Shown: positions 16,859 through 27,774, numbered from the stretch's first letter. The stretch: DNA of 64,000 nt from Shimazuella soli (GCF_022511585.1 NZ_JAKWBN010000002.1:372001-436000), one strand, 5' to 3'. A program made the numbers and translations. The notes: a model not told the origin generated them from the letters alone.

Positions 16859-18775
16859 GTGAAAGCGCTATTGGTTACGCACAAAAAACGCTTATTCATT
16901 ATATTTTCGATTGCATTGTTCGTTTTGATCGCGTTGCTCGGTCGCCTTACTTTTGTGCAGTTGATTCAAGGACCTTATCTGACGGGAAAAGCGGAAAATC
17001 TCTGGGGCAGGGATATTCCCTTTGCTTCTAAGCGCGGGCGTATACTGGATCGCAATGGGGAATTGATCGCGTATAATATCAGTTCCCCTTCGGTGATGGT
17101 CGTGCCAGCACAGATTAAGGATAAAGAAGGAACTGCTTATAAGCTGGCAAAAATATTGGGTGTACCGGAAGAAAAGGTTTTGCCGTTTGTGAAGAAAAGA
17201 CAGCTAATTGTTCGAATTAATCCCTATGGGAGAAAAATATCTGAAGCGAAAGCGGAAGAAATTCAGGGGTTACAATTACCGGGGGTAGTAGTAGCAGAAG
17301 ATAGTAAACGTTATTACCCTTATCAAAGTTTAGCTTCCCATATCCTTGGATTTACCGGAATCGATAACCAAGGATTAGCGGGATTGGAATTGGAGTACAA
17401 CAAACAATTACAAGGCACACCAGGATATATTTCGTTTAGTGCCAATGCACGTGGTGAAAAGTTACCTGGAGGGGTAGACCGTTTTACACCGCCAAAAGAT
17501 GGGATGGATTTAAAGCTTACGATTGATCTAAATATCCAGCAAATCATCGAACGGGAATTGGATCAAGCAATGGCACAGTATCATCCAGAAAATGTAATCG
17601 CCATTGCGATGGACCCTAAAACGGGAGAAATACTCGGGATGAGCAGTCGACCCACGTATCGGCCAGACCAATATAGAACCACAGACCCGTTGATCTATAA
17701 CCGCAATCTACCGATATGGAAAACGTATGAGCCGGGTTCGACGTTTAAAATTATTACCTTAGCAGCAGCTTTACAGGAACACAAAGTAAACTTAAAACAA
17801 GGGTTTTTTGACCCCGGATTTATTACTGTAGGCGGGGCACGACTTCGATGCTGGAAGTCCGGCGGACACGGTTCACAAACTTTTTTGGAGGTCGTAGAAA
17901 ATTCCTGTAACCCCGGATTTGTCACCTTAGGTCAACGGCTTGGAAAACAAAAACTGTTGTCTTATATCAACCAATTTGGGTTTGGACAGAAGACAGGAAT
18001 TGACCTTAATGGAGAAGCAAAAGGAATCTTGTTTAAACCTTCACGGATGGGACCCGTTGAACTTGCCACTACTGCATTTGGCCAAGGGGTAGCAGTGACT
18101 CCGATTCAACAGGTTGCAGCTGTGGCAGCAGCTATCAATGGTGGAAAATTGATGGTTCCGCATCTTGCTAAGCAATGGATAAATCCAGAAAATGATCAAG
18201 TAGTCAGCACGATCAGCCCTACAGTAAAAAGAGAAGTAATCACAGAAGAGACTTCGGCTGCTGTGCGTGCGGCGTTAGAAAGTGTAGTTGCCAAAGGATC
18301 AGGTCGTAAGGCATTTGTAGACGGTTATCGTGTTGGCGGGAAAACCGGAACAGCGCAGAAAGTTGGACCAAATGGAACCTATCTCCAAAACAATCACATC
18401 GTTTCGTTCATTGGATTTGCTCCTGCTGATGACCCAAAGATTGTGGTTTATTTAGCGGTTGACAATCCAAAAGGAATTCAGTTTGGTGGAGTTGTTGCGG
18501 CTCCTATTGTCGGTAATATTATCGGAGATACCATGCGGTATATGAAGGTACCAAAACGTAAAAATCAAATTGAACCAGAAGAAAATCCACTTTATGATAC
18601 GATTGTCACCACCCCGAATTTTGTTGGTCAAGATATCGAAAAAATCAAAAATAGTTTGTATACCACACCGATTGAAACAGTTGGAAAAGGAAAAGTGGTC
18701 ATCAGTCAAATCCCACGTCCGGGAGAGCGAGTAAAAAAGGGTACCTTGATTCGGATGTATTTAGGAGACAAATAA
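16859..18775 (+). CDS. spoVD: Sporulation-specific penicillin-binding protein SpoVD
   Basis: A 638-residue class B transpeptidase for spore cortex synthesis, anchored by one N-terminal membrane helix (about 11-31, LFIIFSIALFVLIALLGRL). After the dimerisation domain (ERGRILDRNG-type motif, here KRGRILDRNG) comes the catalytic domain with EPGSTFKI (active serine), SCN and KTGTAQ, and a C-terminal PASTA-like domain (TPNFVGQDIEKIKN...). Sequence along its whole length, including RLRCWKSGGHG and NRNLPIWKTYEPGST, is that of SpoVD, not of vegetative PBP2B. Start is GTG 16859. It heads the murE-murF-mraY-murD-spoVE-murG-murB run. The mraZ-mraW-ftsL-pbpB genes that precede spoVD in Bacillus are absent here. 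Confidence 0.92.
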   Translation: MKALLVTHKKRLFIIFSIALFVLIALLGRLTFVQLIQGPYLTGKAENLWGRDIPFASKRGRILDRNGELIAYNISSPSVMVVPAQIKDKEGTAYKLAKILGVPEEKVLPFVKKRQLIVRINPYGRKISEAKAEEIQGLQLPGVVVAEDSKRYYPYQSLASHILGFTGIDNQGLAGLELEYNKQLQGTPGYISFSANARGEKLPGGVDRFTPPKDGMDLKLTIDLNIQQIIERELDQAMAQYHPENVIAIAMDPKTGEILGMSSRPTYRPDQYRTTDPLIYNRNLPIWKTYEPGSTFKIITLAAALQEHKVNLKQGFFDPGFITVGGARLRCWKSGGHGSQTFLEVVENSCNPGFVTLGQRLGKQKLLSYINQFGFGQKTGIDLNGEAKGILFKPSRMGPVELATTAFGQGVAVTPIQQVAAVAAAINGGKLMVPHLAKQWINPENDQVVSTISPTVKREVITEETSAAVRAALESVVAKGSGRKAFVDGYRVGGKTGTAQKVGPNGTYLQNNHIVSFIGFAPADDPKIVVYLAVDNPKGIQFGGVVAAPIVGNIIGDTMRYMKVPKRKNQIEPEENPLYDTIVTTPNFVGQDIEKIKNSLYTTPIETVGKGKVVISQIPRPGERVKKGTLIRMYLGDK

Positions 18776-18781
18776 AATAGC

Positions 18782-18817
18782 GGCTTCCATCTAGGTTTTT
18801 ACAATGAGGTGGAAGCC
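18782..18817 (+). terminator. Hairpin after spoVD
   Basis: GGCTTCCATCT and AGGTGGAAGCC form an 11-bp stem (one G-U). There is no strong T-run, so it may be a partial terminator or a processing or attenuation structure. Confidence 0.5.
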
Positions 18818-18921
18818 TATTGTTGTTTCACAATATAGTTATATTTCGATTCGTTGCTTGTTTCGTCACTCTCCCTCAAAGGATTTTTTGCGTGAATTAT
18901 GTTAAAATGGGTGTCATGATT

Positions 18922-18947
18922 ACCAGGACCCCCAAACCTGGTTTTTC
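18922..18947 (+). terminator. Second hairpin with T-run upstream of murE
   Basis: ACCAGG and CCTGGT pair around ACCCCCAAA and are followed by TTTTCTATTG. Together with the hairpin at 18782 this separates spoVD from the mur genes, so murE probably has its own promoter in 18950-19050. Confidence 0.5.
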
Positions 18948-19058
18948 TATTGTTACACTTATCATTTATATAAGTGTAGTTAAGCCTCTTTCGGAGTCTT
19001 AAAGGCAAGACACAATGCCAAGTTTTCTTGACAAGTGGAGTGGGAGGTTTACCTGACA

Positions 19059-20546
19059 ATGAAATTAAGTGAACTAGTAGATGTATTACATGTAAAAGAA
19101 TGGTCAAATCCAAGTGATAGACAGATCACCGGAATCGAAACAGATTCGAGAAAGGTGAAGCAAGGCAATTTGTTCATTGCGCTTCGTGGATTTACAGTGG
19201 ATGGTCATGACTACATCCAAACTGCTGTGGAAAATGGTGCTGTAGCAGTACTCGTTGAGGAATCTGTGGAAACGACTGTTCCGGTGATTCGAGTGCCAGA
19301 TACCAGAAGAGCAATGGGCTTTTTGGCAAACACCTTTTACCAATTCCCATCAAGACAATTAAAATTAATCGGAATAACTGGAACAAACGGTAAAACTACT
19401 ACTTCCCACCTGATTGAACAAATTTTAACGTCTGTAGGGAGGGAGACCGGAATTATCGGCACTATTGGGGTAAAGATCAAAGATAACGTTATCCCAGTTA
19501 AAAATACCACCCCCGATGTGGTCGATCTGCAAAAGAGCTTACGTTATATGGTGGATGAAGGGGCCGAATATACCGTAATGGAAGTTTCATCCCATGCCCT
19601 GCATTTGGGAAGAACGAGGGGCTCACATTATCATATCGCCGTTTTTACCAATTTAACGCAAGATCATCTCGATTATCATGAGACGATGGAACAATACCGA
19701 GAAGCAAAAGGGCTCTTATTTAGCCAATTGGGTAATGATTACACTCACGAAAAAGAGAAAAGCCAAGTAGCTGTGCTAAATGTGGATGATGCCGCTTCCA
19801 GTTATTTTGCTACGATCACACCAGCTCAAGTCATCACATATGGCATTTCGAAACAGGCGGATGTCCGTGCAGTGAATATCGAGCATCGAGTAGATGGTGT
19901 GTCGTTTGAGCTGCATACCTATCAAGGCAATGTGTCCATTCGTCTGCCCCTATTTGGTACTTTCAATGTCTATAATTCACTAGCGGCTGCTTCTGTGGCT
20001 CTAGTAGAGGGGATTTCTTTGGCGAAGATTAAGCAAGCTTTAGAATCGCTCACAGGAGTAGATGGCCGCTTTGAATCAGTGCAAGCCGGACAGGATTATA
20101 CAGTATTGGTCGATTATGCCCATACCCCGGATAGTCTTCAAAATGTTCTAACAACTGCTAAATCCTTTGCAAAAGGAAAAGTAATTTGTGTAGTGGGATG
20201 TGGAGGAGATCGGGATCGTGGGAAAAGACCATTGATGGCAAAGATAGCGACTGAAATTAGTGATTATGCGGTAATAACATCCGACAATCCTAGGACAGAA
20301 GAGCCCAAGGCGATCATTGCAGATATGGTTGAGGGTATTCCTTTTTCTGCAACACAGTTCTACACAACAATCGAAGACCGTAAAGCTGCTATTGAATATG
20401 CAGTACAACTAGCTAAGACAGGTGATGTGGTGCTTATAGCGGGAAAAGGACACGAAACCTACCAAGAAATAAATGGTGTTCGCTATCCATTTGATGATCG
20501 AAAGATAGCTTATGAGGCAATAAAGGGTGAACAGCATGGAACGTAG
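19059..20546 (+). CDS. murE: UDP-N-acetylmuramoyl-tripeptide synthetase (meso-DAP type)
   Basis: A 495-residue cytosolic ligase adding meso-diaminopimelate to UDP-MurNAc-Ala-Glu. The ATP-binding loop GITGTNGKTTTSHL lies near residue 107. The DNPRTEEP motif (near 410) is the DAP-recognition signature, which distinguishes it from lysine-adding enzymes. A second domain has GRFESVQAGQDYTVLVDYAHTPDS split over the usual Mur positions. ATG 19059 is preceded by GGGAGG; eight further in-frame codons upstream are not supported. The stop overlaps the start of murF. Confidence 0.95.
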   Translation: MKLSELVDVLHVKEWSNPSDRQITGIETDSRKVKQGNLFIALRGFTVDGHDYIQTAVENGAVAVLVEESVETTVPVIRVPDTRRAMGFLANTFYQFPSRQLKLIGITGTNGKTTTSHLIEQILTSVGRETGIIGTIGVKIKDNVIPVKNTTPDVVDLQKSLRYMVDEGAEYTVMEVSSHALHLGRTRGSHYHIAVFTNLTQDHLDYHETMEQYREAKGLLFSQLGNDYTHEKEKSQVAVLNVDDAASSYFATITPAQVITYGISKQADVRAVNIEHRVDGVSFELHTYQGNVSIRLPLFGTFNVYNSLAAASVALVEGISLAKIKQALESLTGVDGRFESVQAGQDYTVLVDYAHTPDSLQNVLTTAKSFAKGKVICVVGCGGDRDRGKRPLMAKIATEISDYAVITSDNPRTEEPKAIIADMVEGIPFSATQFYTTIEDRKAAIEYAVQLAKTGDVVLIAGKGHETYQEINGVRYPFDDRKIAYEAIKGEQHGT

Positions 20547-21915
20547 AATAAATTGGATACTAGAGACTGTGTCAGGAAGCTATGAACACAAAGAGGATAT
20601 AAGAGAAACTCTTTTGGCAGCGGGAGTATCAACGGATACCCGAACACTGACAGCAGGGAATCTGTATATCCCACTTATTGGAGATGTGTTTGATGGGCAT
20701 CAGTTTATCGATAAAGCAGTAGAAGCAGGTGCAGTTGCGTCATTGTGGCAAGAAGATCATGCCCTGCCGGATGTATCGATTCCACTGATTGTCGTGCCAA
20801 GTACTTTATTGGCGATGCAACAAATGGCAGAGCGTTACCTGACAGAAACTTGTTGCAGGGTAGTTGCGATTACAGGCAGCAATGGCAAAACAACGACAAA
20901 AGATTTGGTAGCGGGTGTTTTAGCAACAACTTTTGAGGTACATAAGACAGTGGGTAATTATAACAATCATATCGGACTTCCGCTGACAGTATTGCAGATG
21001 CCAGAAACAACAGAAGTTGTCGTACTTGAAATGGGAATGAACCACGCAGGCGAAATATCAGAGCTCTCCAAATTGGCCAGACCTGATATCGCAATGGTGA
21101 CAAATATAGGAGAATCTCATATCGGTTATCTCGGCAGCCGAGAAAAAATTGCTCAAGCAAAGTTAGAGATTTGCGATGGATTATCCAAAAATGGAACTTT
21201 ATTATTGGATGGAGATGAGCCGCTGTTAAAGAAGGACATTCCATTTGGTAATATCGTTTCGATTGGCTGGGACAAAAAGTGTAAAGAGGGTCCAGAAGAG
21301 GTACAGAGCCTAGGACTTGCCGGCTGGACTTTTGCATCCCGCAAGACTGGACATCATTTTACTCTGCCATTGTTAGGAAGACATAATATCAAAAATGCTT
21401 TATTTGCGATTGAGACTGGGAGATTACTAGATATCCCGGAAGAAGATATAGCAAAAGGTTTACAAGATATTCCTGTAACACCGATGAGGTTAGAAGCGGT
21501 AGTGGCGAAAAATGGGATGAAAATAATCAATGATTCCTACAATGCAAGCCCTACTTCGGTATATGCAGCAGTAGATATTTTAGCAGAAGTAGAGCCTGAG
21601 TTAGAAAAATGGGCACTTCTCGCGGGAATAGAAGAGTTGGGAGACGAGGAAAAATCCTATCATGAGCAAGTTGGAGAATATGCTGTTACCAAAAATCTTG
21701 CAGGATTGATAACAATAGGGGCAAAAGGGTTATGGATTTATGAAGCTGCCAAGCTTGCTTCTCCTAATCAAATGCAACTGAAGCATTTTTCGACCAATGA
21801 AGAAGCTTTCTCCTATCTTGTTCAGGAAGGAAATGAAAACATTCTTCTTTTAGTAAAAGCTTCAAGAAAAGCTGGATTAGATCGTATTGTGAAACAATTA
21901 GTAGAGGGAGCGTAG
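20536..21915 (+). CDS. murF: UDP-MurNAc-tripeptide D-alanyl-D-alanine ligase
   Basis: A 459-residue ligase that attaches D-Ala-D-Ala to complete the cytosolic peptidoglycan precursor. Walker-type loop [14 protein letters not shown] lies near residue 110; [14 protein letters not shown] and [12 protein letters not shown] are MurF signatures. The start is ATG 20536 (AAAGGG upstream), overlapping murE by 11 bp; GTG 20527 is the alternative. MurF lies inside the cluster between murE and mraY, whereas in Bacillus subtilis it is elsewhere on the chromosome. Confidence 0.94.
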   Translation: MERRINWILETVSGSYEHKEDIRETLLAAGVSTDTRTLTAGNLYIPLIGDVFDGHQFIDKAVEAGAVASLWQEDHALPDVSIPLIVVPSTLLAMQQMAERYLTETCCRVVAITGSNGKTTTKDLVAGVLATTFEVHKTVGNYNNHIGLPLTVLQMPETTEVVVLEMGMNHAGEISELSKLARPDIAMVTNIGESHIGYLGSREKIAQAKLEICDGLSKNGTLLLDGDEPLLKKDIPFGNIVSIGWDKKCKEGPEEVQSLGLAGWTFASRKTGHHFTLPLLGRHNIKNALFAIETGRLLDIPEEDIAKGLQDIPVTPMRLEAVVAKNGMKIINDSYNASPTSVYAAVDILAEVEPELEKWALLAGIEELGDEEKSYHEQVGEYAVTKNLAGLITIGAKGLWIYEAAKLASPNQMQLKHFSTNEEAFSYLVQEGNENILLLVKASRKAGLDRIVKQLVEGA

Positions 21916-21916
21916 A

Positions 21917-22957
21917 GTGGTGGCAAATATCGATATACGAATTATACTTATTCCACTCGCAGTAGCATTTGGGATTGGCGTACTTCTTGGTCCAATGATT
22001 ATTCCAACACTACAGCGATTGAAATTTGGTCAAAGTATCCGGGAAGAGGGACCAGAAGCACACTTAAAAAAGGCTGGAACACCGACAATGGGTGGGACGA
22101 TTATCCTCATGTCGGTGGTGTTGACAGCACTGCCATTTAGTAGTTTTATTCTCTTAAATAATTCGAAACCGATTGTAAACTCAGACTTATTCTTTCTATT
22201 GTTTGCAACTCTTGGATACGGAATTATAGGCTTTTTAGATGATTATATAAAAGTAGTAATGAAACGCAGCTTAGGATTGACTGCCAGCCAAAAATTACTT
22301 GGCCAATTATTTATTGGTATTGTATTGTTTTGGGTTTTGATTGAAGTACGGGTACTTCGTATCGATTCAGGAGGAAATTCTAAATTTATCTTTAATGTAG
22401 ATATCCCAGGGACAGATTGGACAATCCAACTTAACTGGCTCTACTTACCATTGTTGTTAATTATGATGATTGGTGCTTCAAACGCTGTTAACTTGACAGA
22501 TGGATTAGATGGGTTATTAGCAGGGACCGCTGCAGTGGCATATGGTGCTTATGCCATAATCGGGATGGTACAAAGCAATTATACTGTTGCTATTTTTGCG
22601 ATTTCCGTAGTTGGAGCACTTCTTGGATTTCTGGTGTTTAATGCACATCCTGCAAAAGTATTCATGGGGGATACAGGTTCACTTGCACTTGGAGGAGGAC
22701 TTGCAGCTCTGGCTGTTATCACCAAGACGGAGTTATTGTTACCACTGATTGGCGGTGTATTTGTAGCTGAAGCGTTATCTGTCATGTTACAAGTTCTTTC
22801 TTTTAAAATACGTGGAAAACGGATTTTCCGCATGAGTCCCTTGCATCACCATTTCGAACTTACTGGCTGGTCTGAGTGGCGTGTTGTTACGACGTTTTGG
22901 TGTGTCGGTTTATTCTTAGCTGGTGTTGGAATATACCTTGAGGTGTTTGTTCGATGA
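21917..22957 (+). CDS. mraY: Phospho-N-acetylmuramoyl-pentapeptide transferase
   Basis: A 346-residue integral membrane enzyme with about ten helices that makes lipid I from UDP-MurNAc-pentapeptide and undecaprenyl phosphate. The conserved cytosolic loops are visible: GTPTMGG near residue 53, [30 protein letters not shown] and MSPLHHHFE with its histidine cluster. It starts at tandem GTG codons (21917) with GAGGGAG upstream. The stop overlaps the murD ATG by four bases. Confidence 0.96.
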   Translation: MVANIDIRIILIPLAVAFGIGVLLGPMIIPTLQRLKFGQSIREEGPEAHLKKAGTPTMGGTIILMSVVLTALPFSSFILLNNSKPIVNSDLFFLLFATLGYGIIGFLDDYIKVVMKRSLGLTASQKLLGQLFIGIVLFWVLIEVRVLRIDSGGNSKFIFNVDIPGTDWTIQLNWLYLPLLLIMMIGASNAVNLTDGLDGLLAGTAAVAYGAYAIIGMVQSNYTVAIFAISVVGALLGFLVFNAHPAKVFMGDTGSLALGGGLAALAVITKTELLLPLIGGVFVAEALSVMLQVLSFKIRGKRIFRMSPLHHHFELTGWSEWRVVTTFWCVGLFLAGVGIYLEVFVR

Positions 22958-24309
22958 TCAAAAAAGAAGATAGAGTCTCTGTACTTGGACTAGGAAAGAG
23001 TGGAGTTGCCGCAGCCAAGCTGCTGGCCAAAATGGGAGCAAAAGTAGAGGTTTTTGAACAGAAAAAGGCTCCATCTGACAGCCCTGAAGCGATAGAGCTC
23101 CAAAACCTAGGTATTCCTGTTCATTTTGGGGCACAGGTCGATCAAATCGTTCATGAACAGAGTGATTGGCTGGTAAAAAATCCTGGTGTACCATACCATA
23201 ACCCAGCTATTCAAAGAGCAGTAGAACGATCGATTCCTGTCATAACAGAGGTGGAATTAGCATCATCTGTATTAGATGTTCCTATCATTGGTATAACAGG
23301 TTCAAACGGCAAGACTACCACTACTACTATCGTTGGTGAAATGCTGGATAAGTCGGGTGTACCTGCCTTAGTTGCCGGCAATATCGGACGTGCCCTCTCA
23401 GATGCAGTGGAAGATACAGCAGGAAAGAAATGGATCGTTACTGAATTGAGTAGTTTCCAATTAAAAGGGACCAAAACTTTTCATCCCCAGATTGCAGCAT
23501 TACTCAATGTCGTTGCTGCTCATTTGGACTATCATCAAAGTCTTGAAGATTATGTGGAAAGTAAAGCAAAATTATTTCGGAATTTAGATAAGAACGATAT
23601 CGCTGTTTTTAATTTTGATAATGATCTATGCAGGAAAGTAGCTGATTTGCAAGAAGGTACCATCTACTGGTTTTCGATCAAGGAAGAAGTCGACAGAGGA
23701 TTGTTTGTGCGCGATGGATGGATGATTGCTCGTATGAATGGGGAAGAACAAGCGATTATGCCGCTGTCCGAAATAGCTCTGCCAGGGGACAAAAATCTGG
23801 AAAATGCTTTAGCGGCAGCGGCTATTTCCTTAGCAGCAGGGGCAAATAAGGAAGCAATCCGCAGTGTATTACAATCCTTTACCGGAGTAGAGCACCGTTT
23901 AGAATATGTTTCAACCAAAAATAATGTACGTTACTATAACGATTCAAAAGCAACAAATGCTGGGGCTGCTATTACCGCACTGACAGCGTTTAGTGAACCA
24001 TTGATCTGGATTGGCGGTGGTTTAGATCGGGGTGTAGATTTTCAAGAATTGGTTCCTTTTTTACGCGAGCATGTAAAAGTTGCGATTGTTTACGGTGAAA
24101 CTGCATCCATCTTAGCTGATCGGGCAAATGATGCTGGAATTTCTAAGATTGTGCATGCAACGGATGTAGAAGATGCTGTTCGTCATGCAAGTAAAATCGC
24201 TACGGATGGAGATATTGTTGTATTATCCCCTGCATGTGCCAGTTGGGATCAATATCCCTCTTTTGAAGTGCGAGGAAGCATTTTTAAACAAGCTGTGCAT
24301 ACCTTGTAA
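22954..24309 (+). CDS. murD: UDP-N-acetylmuramoylalanine-D-glutamate ligase
   Basis: A 451-residue cytosolic ligase adding D-glutamate to UDP-MurNAc-L-alanine. The N-terminal [13 protein letters not shown] binds the UDP substrate. [13 protein letters not shown] (near residue 113) is the ATP loop; [11 protein letters not shown] and [11 protein letters not shown] are family motifs. It begins in the ATGA overlap with mraY and ends 33 bp before spoVE. Length is typical. Confidence 0.95.
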   Translation: MIKKEDRVSVLGLGKSGVAAAKLLAKMGAKVEVFEQKKAPSDSPEAIELQNLGIPVHFGAQVDQIVHEQSDWLVKNPGVPYHNPAIQRAVERSIPVITEVELASSVLDVPIIGITGSNGKTTTTTIVGEMLDKSGVPALVAGNIGRALSDAVEDTAGKKWIVTELSSFQLKGTKTFHPQIAALLNVVAAHLDYHQSLEDYVESKAKLFRNLDKNDIAVFNFDNDLCRKVADLQEGTIYWFSIKEEVDRGLFVRDGWMIARMNGEEQAIMPLSEIALPGDKNLENALAAAAISLAAGANKEAIRSVLQSFTGVEHRLEYVSTKNNVRYYNDSKATNAGAAITALTAFSEPLIWIGGGLDRGVDFQELVPFLREHVKVAIVYGETASILADRANDAGISKIVHATDVEDAVRHASKIATDGDIVVLSPACASWDQYPSFEVRGSIFKQAVHTL

Positions 24310-24342
24310 TAAGAGCAAGTCCTTTAGAAGAGGTGTTGCCGT

Positions 24343-25443
24343 ATGCACAGTAGTCTTAAAAACCCTGATAAGCTGATTGTAGCAGCTATTTTCTTGTTAC
24401 TTATCATCGGGGTAGCAATGGTTTATAGTGCAAGCGCTGCTTATGCTTATCACCGTTTTGGAGATAGTTTTTTCTTTGCGAAACGGCAAATATTGTTTGC
24501 GGCCTTAGGTGTATTTTGCATGTTTATGATCTCAAGAATGGACCCGGATAAATTTTATTTTGCAGCAAAACCCATTTTGATCGGATGTTTTATCCTGCTT
24601 TTGATCGTTTTGATTCCTGGTGTTGGGATATTGCGAAATGGGGCGAGAAGTTGGCTCGGTATCGGAGCATTTAGTATTCAGCCTTCAGAGTTTACCAAGT
24701 TAGGGATGATTCTCTTTTTTGCCCGTTGGTTTTCGAAGAAATCTTTTCAGATAGAGAAGTTTCAAAAAGGTTTTATGCCGGGTATGCTACTTCTTTGCTC
24801 TGCTTTTGGCTTGATTATGTTACAACCAGATTTAGGAACAGGTACGGTCTTGATGGGAACAGGTCTTATTCTCATCTTTGTTGCAGGAGCACGGTTACAG
24901 CACTTAGGAAGTTTTTTGATGTTAGGAATTGCGGGCTTTGTCGGTTTGGTTCTAGCTGCTCCTTACCGGATTCAACGAATCGTTGCTTTTTTAAATCCAT
25001 GGGAGGATCCGCTAGGAGCTGGTTATCATCTGATTCAATCCCTCTTTGCCATTGGTCCTGGCGGATTACTGGGGCTCGGGATTGGTATGAGCAGACAAAA
25101 GCATTTGTATCTGCCTGAACCACATACTGATTTTATCTTTTCGATATTAGCTGAAGAGCTCGGATTTGTCGGTGCAGCAAGTGTAATCCTTTTATTTGCC
25201 ATACTGATCTGGCGGGGTTATCGTGTTGCTATGTCGATGCCAAATCAATTTTACAGTCTGATGGCTGCTGGTGTTACTTCTATGATAATGATTCAAGCAG
25301 GGATCAACATTGGAGTAGTGTCTGGTGCATTTCCCGTTACAGGGATCACGCTTCCGTTTTTAAGCTATGGCGGGTCATCATTGACACTGACGCTCGCAGC
25401 TGTGGGAATTTTACTTAGTTTATCACGCTTTGTTAAACAGTGA
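24343..25443 (+). CDS. spoVE: SEDS-family glycosyltransferase SpoVE (FtsW-like)
   Basis: A 366-residue polytopic membrane protein, the same length as Bacillus SpoVE, that polymerises lipid II together with a cognate class B PBP (here SpoVD). Diagnostic stretches include MVYSASAAYAYHRFGDSFFF, ARSWLGIGAFSIQPSEF, NPWEDPLGAGYHLIQSLFAI and PVTGITLPFLSYGGSSL. ATG 24343 follows GAGGTG. Because it is paired with spoVD and closest to SpoVE, I call it spoVE; a dual role as vegetative FtsW cannot be excluded. Confidence 0.9.
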   Translation: MHSSLKNPDKLIVAAIFLLLIIGVAMVYSASAAYAYHRFGDSFFFAKRQILFAALGVFCMFMISRMDPDKFYFAAKPILIGCFILLLIVLIPGVGILRNGARSWLGIGAFSIQPSEFTKLGMILFFARWFSKKSFQIEKFQKGFMPGMLLLCSAFGLIMLQPDLGTGTVLMGTGLILIFVAGARLQHLGSFLMLGIAGFVGLVLAAPYRIQRIVAFLNPWEDPLGAGYHLIQSLFAIGPGGLLGLGIGMSRQKHLYLPEPHTDFIFSILAEELGFVGAASVILLFAILIWRGYRVAMSMPNQFYSLMAAGVTSMIMIQAGINIGVVSGAFPVTGITLPFLSYGGSSLTLTLAAVGILLSLSRFVKQ

Positions 25444-25456
25444 GGGAGGAGCAACT

Positions 25457-26572
25457 ATGAAACGCATCTTACTAACCGGTGGAGGTACTGGGGGTCATAT
25501 CTATCCTGCACTGGCAATTGCTCGGGCAGTTCGAGAAAAATACCCAGAAGTAGAGATTGGATATATTGGTACAGATAACGGTCTAGAATCCAAAATTGTT
25601 CCCAAGGAAGAGGGAGTACAATTTTTCACCGTTGAAATCCAAGGGTTTAAACGCAGCCTGTCTTGGGAGAATGTGAATACGGTTCGCAAATTTATACGTG
25701 CTGTGAGCAAATCAAAAGAATACATAAAAAAATTTCAACCAGATGTAGTAGTAGGTACAGGCGGGTATGTGAGTGGACCCGCAGTCTTTGCAGCACATCA
25801 GTTAAATATTCCAACGATGATTCATGAACAAAATGCCGTTCTTGGATTGACAACGAAGTTTCTTGCTCGTTTTGCAGATGTAGTAGCAGTGAGTCTAGAA
25901 GATACTGCCAAACATTTGACGGGCGCTAAAAAAGTTGTGTACACTGGAAATCCACGTGCAACCGAAGTAATTCGAGCAAACAGAGCGAACGGAAGAGAGT
26001 CATTAGGTGTGATGGAAAATACACCTGTCGTACTCATTTTTGGCGGGAGTCGTGGTGCAAAATCCATCAACCAAGCAGTTCTTGGAATGCTTCCAAAGCT
26101 AAAAAACCTTCCAGGAGTACGTTTTGTTTATATAACTGGAGAAGTCCATTATCAAGATATTACTGCGAAAATAAATACAGAAGAATATCCCAACTTAGAT
26201 GTAAAGCCTTTTGTTTATAATATGCCTGATGTTTTGGCGAAAACGGATCTTGTTGTAGCTAGAGCAGGTGCATCCACTTTGGCAGAATTGACTGCACTTG
26301 GAATCCCATCTATCTTGATCCCATCTCCTTATGTGACCAATAACCACCAAGAAGCGAATGCCCGTGTATTAGAAGAACAAGGTGCCGCCCGGTTATTGTT
26401 GGAGCGAGATTGTAATGGTGAGAACCTATGGGATAAGATAGAAAATCTCGTTCTTGACCCAGAAGAGAGAAAAGCAATGAGTGCAAATGCCAAAGCATTA
26501 GGTCGTCCAGAAGCAGCCACTCTCATCGTAGAAGAACTGGAACAACTTACAACAACAAATGTCCACTCCTAG
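25457..26572 (+). CDS. murG: UDP-GlcNAc:lipid I N-acetylglucosamine transferase
   Basis: A 371-residue membrane-associated GT28 glycosyltransferase that converts lipid I to lipid II. The N-terminal GGGTGGHIYPALA loop and the C-terminal GGSRGAKSIN plus ARAGASTLAEL and PSPYVTNNHQEANA segments are MurG signatures. Start ATG 25457 follows GGGAGGAG; a longer frame overlapping spoVE is not needed. It is followed by murB after 24 bp. Confidence 0.95.
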   Translation: MKRILLTGGGTGGHIYPALAIARAVREKYPEVEIGYIGTDNGLESKIVPKEEGVQFFTVEIQGFKRSLSWENVNTVRKFIRAVSKSKEYIKKFQPDVVVGTGGYVSGPAVFAAHQLNIPTMIHEQNAVLGLTTKFLARFADVVAVSLEDTAKHLTGAKKVVYTGNPRATEVIRANRANGRESLGVMENTPVVLIFGGSRGAKSINQAVLGMLPKLKNLPGVRFVYITGEVHYQDITAKINTEEYPNLDVKPFVYNMPDVLAKTDLVVARAGASTLAELTALGIPSILIPSPYVTNNHQEANARVLEEQGAARLLLERDCNGENLWDKIENLVLDPEERKAMSANAKALGRPEAATLIVEELEQLTTTNVHS

Positions 26573-26596
26573 AAGAAAGTTGGTGAACAGGGAACG

Positions 26597-27508
26597 ATGG
26601 AAAAACAGCTATTAGAAGAGTTCCAAAAACATGGAGTAACCCATATCAAACAGAACGAAGCCCTTTCCCGACACACCACTTGGAAAGTGGGAGGTCCCGC
26701 AGACTTTTATATTGAACCTGCCGATAAAGAAGAACTAATGAATGCGATGAAAGTCGTCTCTGAGCATAAATTGCCTTGGCGTGTGATCGGAAGAGGCTCC
26801 AATCTCCTTGTAAAAGACGGGGGAATTCGCGGAGTTGTCTTTCAGCTTCAAAAAGCATTTGACTATTTGCAAATAGAAGGAACATCAGTTACTGCTGGTG
26901 GGGCTTACTCCACTATTTTATTAGCGGGCAGAACAGCAAAAGCTGGTTTAACCGGTTTAGAGTTTGCAGGGGGGATTCCCGGTAATGTCGGTGGAGCCGT
27001 CTATATGAATGCAGGTGCCCATGGTTCCGAGATCAGCAGAGTGCTAAAGAGTGCAGAAGTACTCACAGAGTCGGGAGAATGGTTACAACTGAGCAATGCA
27101 GATTTGCATTTCCGGTATCGAACCACTATCCTCCAAGAAGAGATCAAAGGTATTGTTACCGGAGCAACCTTTGAATTAGAAAAAGGGGACGCTAACGAAA
27201 TAACATCGTCCCTCGCAGCTTTTAAAGATCGGAGACGCAAAACACAACCTTTGCAATACCCTTGTGCCGGGAGTACCTTTCGTAACCCGCCAGGAGATCA
27301 TGCTGGCAGATTGATCGAAGCTGCTGGGTTAAAAGGGTACCGAATTGGAGATGCAGAGTTCTCTACGCTGCATGGGAACTTTATCATCAATTTGGGACAA
27401 GCCAAAGCAAGTGATGTGTTAGATTTGATCGATTATGCGAGAAAAACGATTGCAGAAAAGTATGGTGTGACACTTGTTCCAGAAGTAGAGGTTATTGGGG
27501 AAGACTAG
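26597..27508 (+). CDS. murB: UDP-N-acetylenolpyruvoylglucosamine reductase
   Basis: A 303-residue FAD enzyme (type II MurB, lacking the third-domain Tyr loop) reducing the enolpyruvyl group to give UDP-MurNAc. Motifs: NTTWK-like RHTTWKVGGPADFY, GRGSNLLVKDGGIRGVV, FAGGIPGNVGGAVYMNAGAHGSE, CAGSTFRNP with the catalytic serine, and LVPEVEVIG at the end. Its ribosome-binding site is weak. It is the last gene before an interruption by two small membrane genes; divIB follows nearly 900 bp later. Confidence 0.95.
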   Translation: MEKQLLEEFQKHGVTHIKQNEALSRHTTWKVGGPADFYIEPADKEELMNAMKVVSEHKLPWRVIGRGSNLLVKDGGIRGVVFQLQKAFDYLQIEGTSVTAGGAYSTILLAGRTAKAGLTGLEFAGGIPGNVGGAVYMNAGAHGSEISRVLKSAEVLTESGEWLQLSNADLHFRYRTTILQEEIKGIVTGATFELEKGDANEITSSLAAFKDRRRKTQPLQYPCAGSTFRNPPGDHAGRLIEAAGLKGYRIGDAEFSTLHGNFIINLGQAKASDVLDLIDYARKTIAEKYGVTLVPEVEVIGED

Positions 27509-27570
27509 CTTGCTTTGAAACTATTCTTATTTCATAATAAGGATAGGATTGGAACTATTAAGGGATCACC

Positions 27571-27774
27571 GTGAAAGTTATCTTTTGGGTCACCGTCATC
27601 TTCGGTGTTATGGCTGGCTTGGGCTTTTGGTCCGCTGCCAAGCTCCGGGAGAAGTTCAGCGATGACCAAAGCGAGCTGGTCAACATCCTGAAGGTCATCA
27701 GCTACTACCGATGGGACTTTACTTTTTGGGCTGTTTTGTTTGTACTAATCGGTACGTGGCAGTGGCTGTTCTGA
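27571..27774 (+). CDS. Small membrane protein, higher-G+C islet
   Basis: A 67-residue protein with two hydrophobic helices (about 3-22, IFWVTVIFGVMAGLGFWSAA; and 49-66, FTFWAVLFVLIGTWQWL) separated by a charged stretch (KLREKFSDDQSELVNILK). It starts with GTG after AAGGGATCACC. Codon use (AAG, GTC, CTG, GAG, ATC) and G+C near 55% contrast with the surrounding mur and div genes. It sits between murB and divIB, where Bacillus has no such gene. I do not recognise a family. Confidence 0.55.
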   Translation: MKVIFWVTVIFGVMAGLGFWSAAKLREKFSDDQSELVNILKVISYYRWDFTFWAVLFVLIGTWQWLF